From Kitasatospora purpeofusca (GTDB lineage Bacteria > Actinomycetota > Actinomycetes > Streptomycetales > Streptomycetaceae), in assembly GCF_000718025.1 (NCBI RefSeq), contig NZ_JODS01000022.1, positions 1-64,000 on the forward strand: a DNA stretch of 64,000 nt, written 5' to 3'. The position numbers and the translations under genes were made by a program. This document shows, in pieces, positions 61,534-64,000 of the stretch (its first letter is position 1; the number at the start of each line of letters is the position of its first letter). The notes under the pieces were generated by a model that saw only the letters and a list, made by a program, of their open reading frames with translations, had not been told where the DNA came from and did no database searches.

Positions 61534-62817
61534 TCACAGCTCGCGGATCTCCGGGCGGGTCAGGGCGTAGCCGAAGGCGCCGAGCAGGCAGACGCCGGTG
61601 GTCGCGAGGACGCCGCTGCTGCCGAAGGCCTCGACCGCCGCGCCGGCCGCGATCACGGAGACGGGGAAGACGCCGAGACCGCAGAAGGTGATGGCCGCCA
61701 TGACGCGGGCCAGCAGGGCGGGCGGGGTGCTCTTCTGGACGCCGGTGACGACCAGGACGTTGGTCACCGTGCTGGCGCCGCCCGCGACGAGGAGCAGCAG
61801 CACCGCGCCGACCAGGCCGGTGAACGGCACCAGGCCGATCGCCGCGCCCATCACCAGGCCGGAGCGCATGGCGGTGCGGCCGCGCGAGCGCACCGCCGTG
61901 AGGCCGGCCGCGAACAGGCCGCCGACCAGGGCTCCGCCGGTGAAGGCGGCCAGCAGCAGGCCGAGGCCGACGGCGCCGGCGGCGAAGCCGTCGGTGGCCA
62001 GGGTCGGCAGGGCGACCCTGGTGGCGCCGCCGACGGTCAGGTTGGCGATCACCGTCACCGTCAGCACCGCGCGCAGCAGCGGCGACTCCCGCAGCAGGGC
62101 ACGGAAGTTCCGCGGTACGGAGGCCCGTTCGGAGATCGGGCGGGGCGGTGCGACCGTGCTGCCGCGGCCGATCAGCAGCAGCGTCGCCGCCGACACGGCG
62201 AAGGTCGCCGCGTCCAGGCCCAGGGCTACGGCCGGGTTCAGCCAGGCGACCAGGGGGCCGGCGGCGGCCGGGCCGAGCAGGCCGGCGCCGAAGGTCACGG
62301 TGCTGTTGAGCGCGTTGCCCGCGTGCAGGTCCTCGGCGGGCAGCAGGGTCGGGGTGATCGCCCAGGCGGCGGGCAGGAACACGCCCGCCCCGAGGCCGAC
62401 CAGCAGCGCGAGCGTGCCGATCAGCCAGTAGTTCGCCGAGCCTGCGGCGGCGGTCGCGCACAGTCCGGCGGTGGCGAGCAGTCGGCCGAGGTCGGCGGTC
62501 ATCATCACCCGCCAGGCGCCGAACCGGTCGGCGAACATCCCGCCGAGCGGGGTGGCGGCCAGCCGTCCCGCGCCGTAGGCGGCGACCACCAGGCTCAGCT
62601 GGCGGGCGCCGCCGCCGAGGGACTGGACCAGCAGCGGCAGGGCGACCACCTGGAACGCGTTGCCGAACTCCGAGGTGCCCTGGCCGATCACCAGCAGGCG
62701 GTAGCCGCGCGAGCGCAGCGGCGCGAGGCCGATGCGGGGGCGGAAGCGCAGCAGTCCGCCCGGCTTCGGGCCGCTGTCGGTGCCCGTGCTGCCGCCCGTG
62801 CCCGTGCCGCTACTCAT
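61534..62817 (-). CDS. MFS transporter coupled to the P450
   Basis: Predicted 427-aa polytopic exporter of the major facilitator type (MFS_3/EntS-like). It has about 12 hydrophobic helices, with GQGTSEFGNAFQVVALPLLV in TM1 and the loop GGMFADRFGAWRVM, the family D-R motif. TM4-5 contain GVFLPAAWAITPTLLPAED. ATG at 62817 overlaps the end of the upstream P450 gene by 8 bp, so the two are translated together. It may export the product of that pathway or confer self-resistance. A longer in-frame start at 62847 is less likely. Confidence 0.86.
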   Translation of the reverse strand: MSSGTGTGGSTGTDSGPKPGGLLRFRPRIGLAPLRSRGYRLLVIGQGTSEFGNAFQVVALPLLVQSLGGGARQLSLVVAAYGAGRLAATPLGGMFADRFGAWRVMMTADLGRLLATAGLCATAAAGSANYWLIGTLALLVGLGAGVFLPAAWAITPTLLPAEDLHAGNALNSTVTFGAGLLGPAAAGPLVAWLNPAVALGLDAATFAVSAATLLLIGRGSTVAPPRPISERASVPRNFRALLRESPLLRAVLTVTVIANLTVGGATRVALPTLATDGFAAGAVGLGLLLAAFTGGALVGGLFAAGLTAVRSRGRTAMRSGLVMGAAIGLVPFTGLVGAVLLLLVAGGASTVTNVLVVTGVQKSTPPALLARVMAAITFCGLGVFPVSVIAAGAAVEAFGSSGVLATTGVCLLGAFGYALTRPEIREL

Positions 62818-64000
62818 CGAGCGAGACCGGGAGCGACTCCAGACCACGCAGCATGATCGTGTTGCGCCACGGCAGGGTTTCCTCCTCGGCGGCCAGCTCG
62901 ATCCGGCCGAAGCGTTCCAGCAGGCCGGTCAGCGCCACCTCGCTCTCCAGCTTGCCGAGGAAGGAGCCGAGGCAGCGGTGCAGGCCCTGTCCGAAGGCGA
63001 GGTGGCCAGGGTCGTTCCGGTCCAGGATCAGCCGGTCCGGGTCGGTGAAGCGGGCCGGGTCGCGGTTGGCCGCGCCGAGCGAGAGCAGGACCAGCTCGTC
63101 CGCCGGGATCTCCACGTCGTCGACCGTCACCTCGGCGTTGGTGAACCGCATGGTGGCCATGCTGACCGGGGACTCGTAGCGCAGGAACTCGTCGATCGCG
63201 ACCGGCATCGCCGCCGGGTCGGCGCGCAGCAGGGCCAGTTGGTCCGGGTGGTGGAGCAGGGCCAGGGTGGCGGTGCCGAGCAGGTTGACGGTGGTCTCGT
63301 GGCCGCCGATCAGCAGCAGGAAGACCATCGAGAACACCTCCTTCTCGGTGAGTTCACCGGCGTCGCAGGCCTGCACCAGGTCGGTGAGGATGTCGGTGCG
63401 CGGGGCCGCGCGCCGGGCGGTCATCAACTCCCGCAGGTAGTCGTTCAGTTCGCCGGTGGCCTGGTCGAAGGTCATCTCGCCGCCCTGGGTCAGGATCGCC
63501 GTCGACCAGGTGCGGAAGGACTGCATGTCCTCCGGGGGGAAGCCCAGCAGCTCGCAGATGACCATGATCGGCAGCGGGAAGGCGAAGTCCGTCACCAGGT
63601 CGGCCGTCCCCCGTCCGCGCAGCCCGTCCAGCAGACCGCCGGAGATGCGCTCGACCATCGGCCGCATCAGGTCCACCCGGCGGCGGGTGAAGACGCCCTG
63701 GATCAGCCGGCGCAGCCGGGTGTGGTCCGGCGGGTCGCTGTTGAGCATGTGGACGACGTCCGAGCCGAGGGTCAGACCGGCGCCCCGTCCGCTGGCGATG
63801 GCCTGGCTGCGGCGGACGTCCTGCCCGAACCGCGGGTCCATCAGCGCGGCCCGGACGTCCTCGTACCGGGTCACCAGGTAGACCGGCAGGCCCTCGCCGA
63901 ACTCCACCACGGAGACCGCTCCGGCCTCGCGGATCCGGGCGAGCGTGGGGTAGGGGTCGCGGATGAACGCGGACATCCGCGCGGCGGCGTCGTCGACCGC
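62810..64000 (-). CDS. cytochrome P450, possibly cut by the window edge
   Basis: Predicted P450 of the actinobacterial CYP105-107 kind. The I-helix LLIGGHETTVNLLG contains the acid-Thr pair, EFLRYESP is the E-x-x-R motif, and FGQGLHRCLGSFLGKLE is the haem loop with the Cys ligand. An internal ATG at 63976 would give a 388-aa protein, but the frame stays open to the window edge and these proteins usually start 10-20 residues earlier, so the true start may lie beyond. It oxidises an unknown substrate, with an MFS exporter coupled downstream. The pair could belong to a specialised-metabolite cluster that continues outside the window. Confidence 0.9.
   Translation of the reverse strand, partial: AVDDAAARMSAFIRDPYPTLARIREAGAVSVVEFGEGLPVYLVTRYEDVRAALMDPRFGQDVRRSQAIASGRGAGLTLGSDVVHMLNSDPPDHTRLRRLIQGVFTRRRVDLMRPMVERISGGLLDGLRGRGTADLVTDFAFPLPIMVICELLGFPPEDMQSFRTWSTAILTQGGEMTFDQATGELNDYLRELMTARRAAPRTDILTDLVQACDAGELTEKEVFSMVFLLLIGGHETTVNLLGTATLALLHHPDQLALLRADPAAMPVAIDEFLRYESPVSMATMRFTNAEVTVDDVEIPADELVLLSLGAANRDPARFTDPDRLILDRNDPGHLAFGQGLHRCLGSFLGKLESEVALTGLLERFGRIELAAEEETLPWRNTIMLRGLESLPVSLDE

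Overview
The window is very GC-rich and has codon use, regulators and enzyme families typical of Streptomyces or a close relative such as Kitasatospora. Points in favour are ECF sigma factor, IclR, TetR, MarR and LuxR-type (LAL) regulators, leaderless genes behind TAGnnT-type -10 boxes, an ESX-like secretion locus, a second EF-Tu and a P450. Genus and species cannot be fixed from the sequence alone.

Layout. 1-19.2 kb is accessory metabolism and regulation: a secreted SGNH esterase, an IclR regulator, a TetR/LAL pair, a VOC protein, two alpha/beta hydrolases, a MarR/SnoaL-like divergent pair with two matching operators, an AI-2E family exporter, a 901-aa protein next to a leaderless GH5-like glycosidase, and a scramblase-like protein. 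19.2-23.7 kb is the most striking part. A Crp-type regulator stands divergently from a three-gene unit: a DUF5706 three-TM protein of the Pycsar effector type, a class III nucleotide cyclase of the PycC type, and a large NTPase-like protein with a degenerate P-loop. A perfect 32-bp palindrome containing TGCGT-N6-ACGCA lies between regulator and operon. The cyclase tail and the NTPase N-terminus carry a similar Asn/Ile-rich motif. I read this as a Pycsar-like defence island with an added NTPase and a cyclic-nucleotide-responsive switch.

23.7-29.4 kb holds a TetR/MMPL exporter pair with a 36-bp operator-like palindrome, a hypothetical gene, and ribB behind an FMN riboswitch. 29.5-38.1 kb holds an XRE/TPR regulator, small hypothetical and secreted proteins, a decayed IS5-family element fused to a truncated SDR gene, a secreted subtilase, an intact GH1 beta-glucosidase and a MazG-like protein. 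Two short decayed copies of the GH1 3' end lie elsewhere in the window.

38.1-57.9 kb is an ESX/type VII-like locus: an ECF sigma factor coupled to a membrane protein, an EccC-type ATPase with an FHA-like N-terminus, a WXG100-like protein and a second ESX-like protein with a repeat tail. It also holds a 2813-aa WXG/RHS-like giant protein coupled to a beta-helix/AAA+ (EccA/CbbX-like) ATPase. EccB, EccD and a mycosin are not seen, so the locus may be partial or its other parts may lie elsewhere.

57.9-64 kb holds a membrane-anchored ricin-type lectin, a divergent EF-Tu paralogue behind a 35-codon leader ORF and a hairpin, a rhodanese, and an MFS exporter coupled to a cytochrome P450 that runs to the window edge and may belong to a specialised-metabolite cluster outside it.
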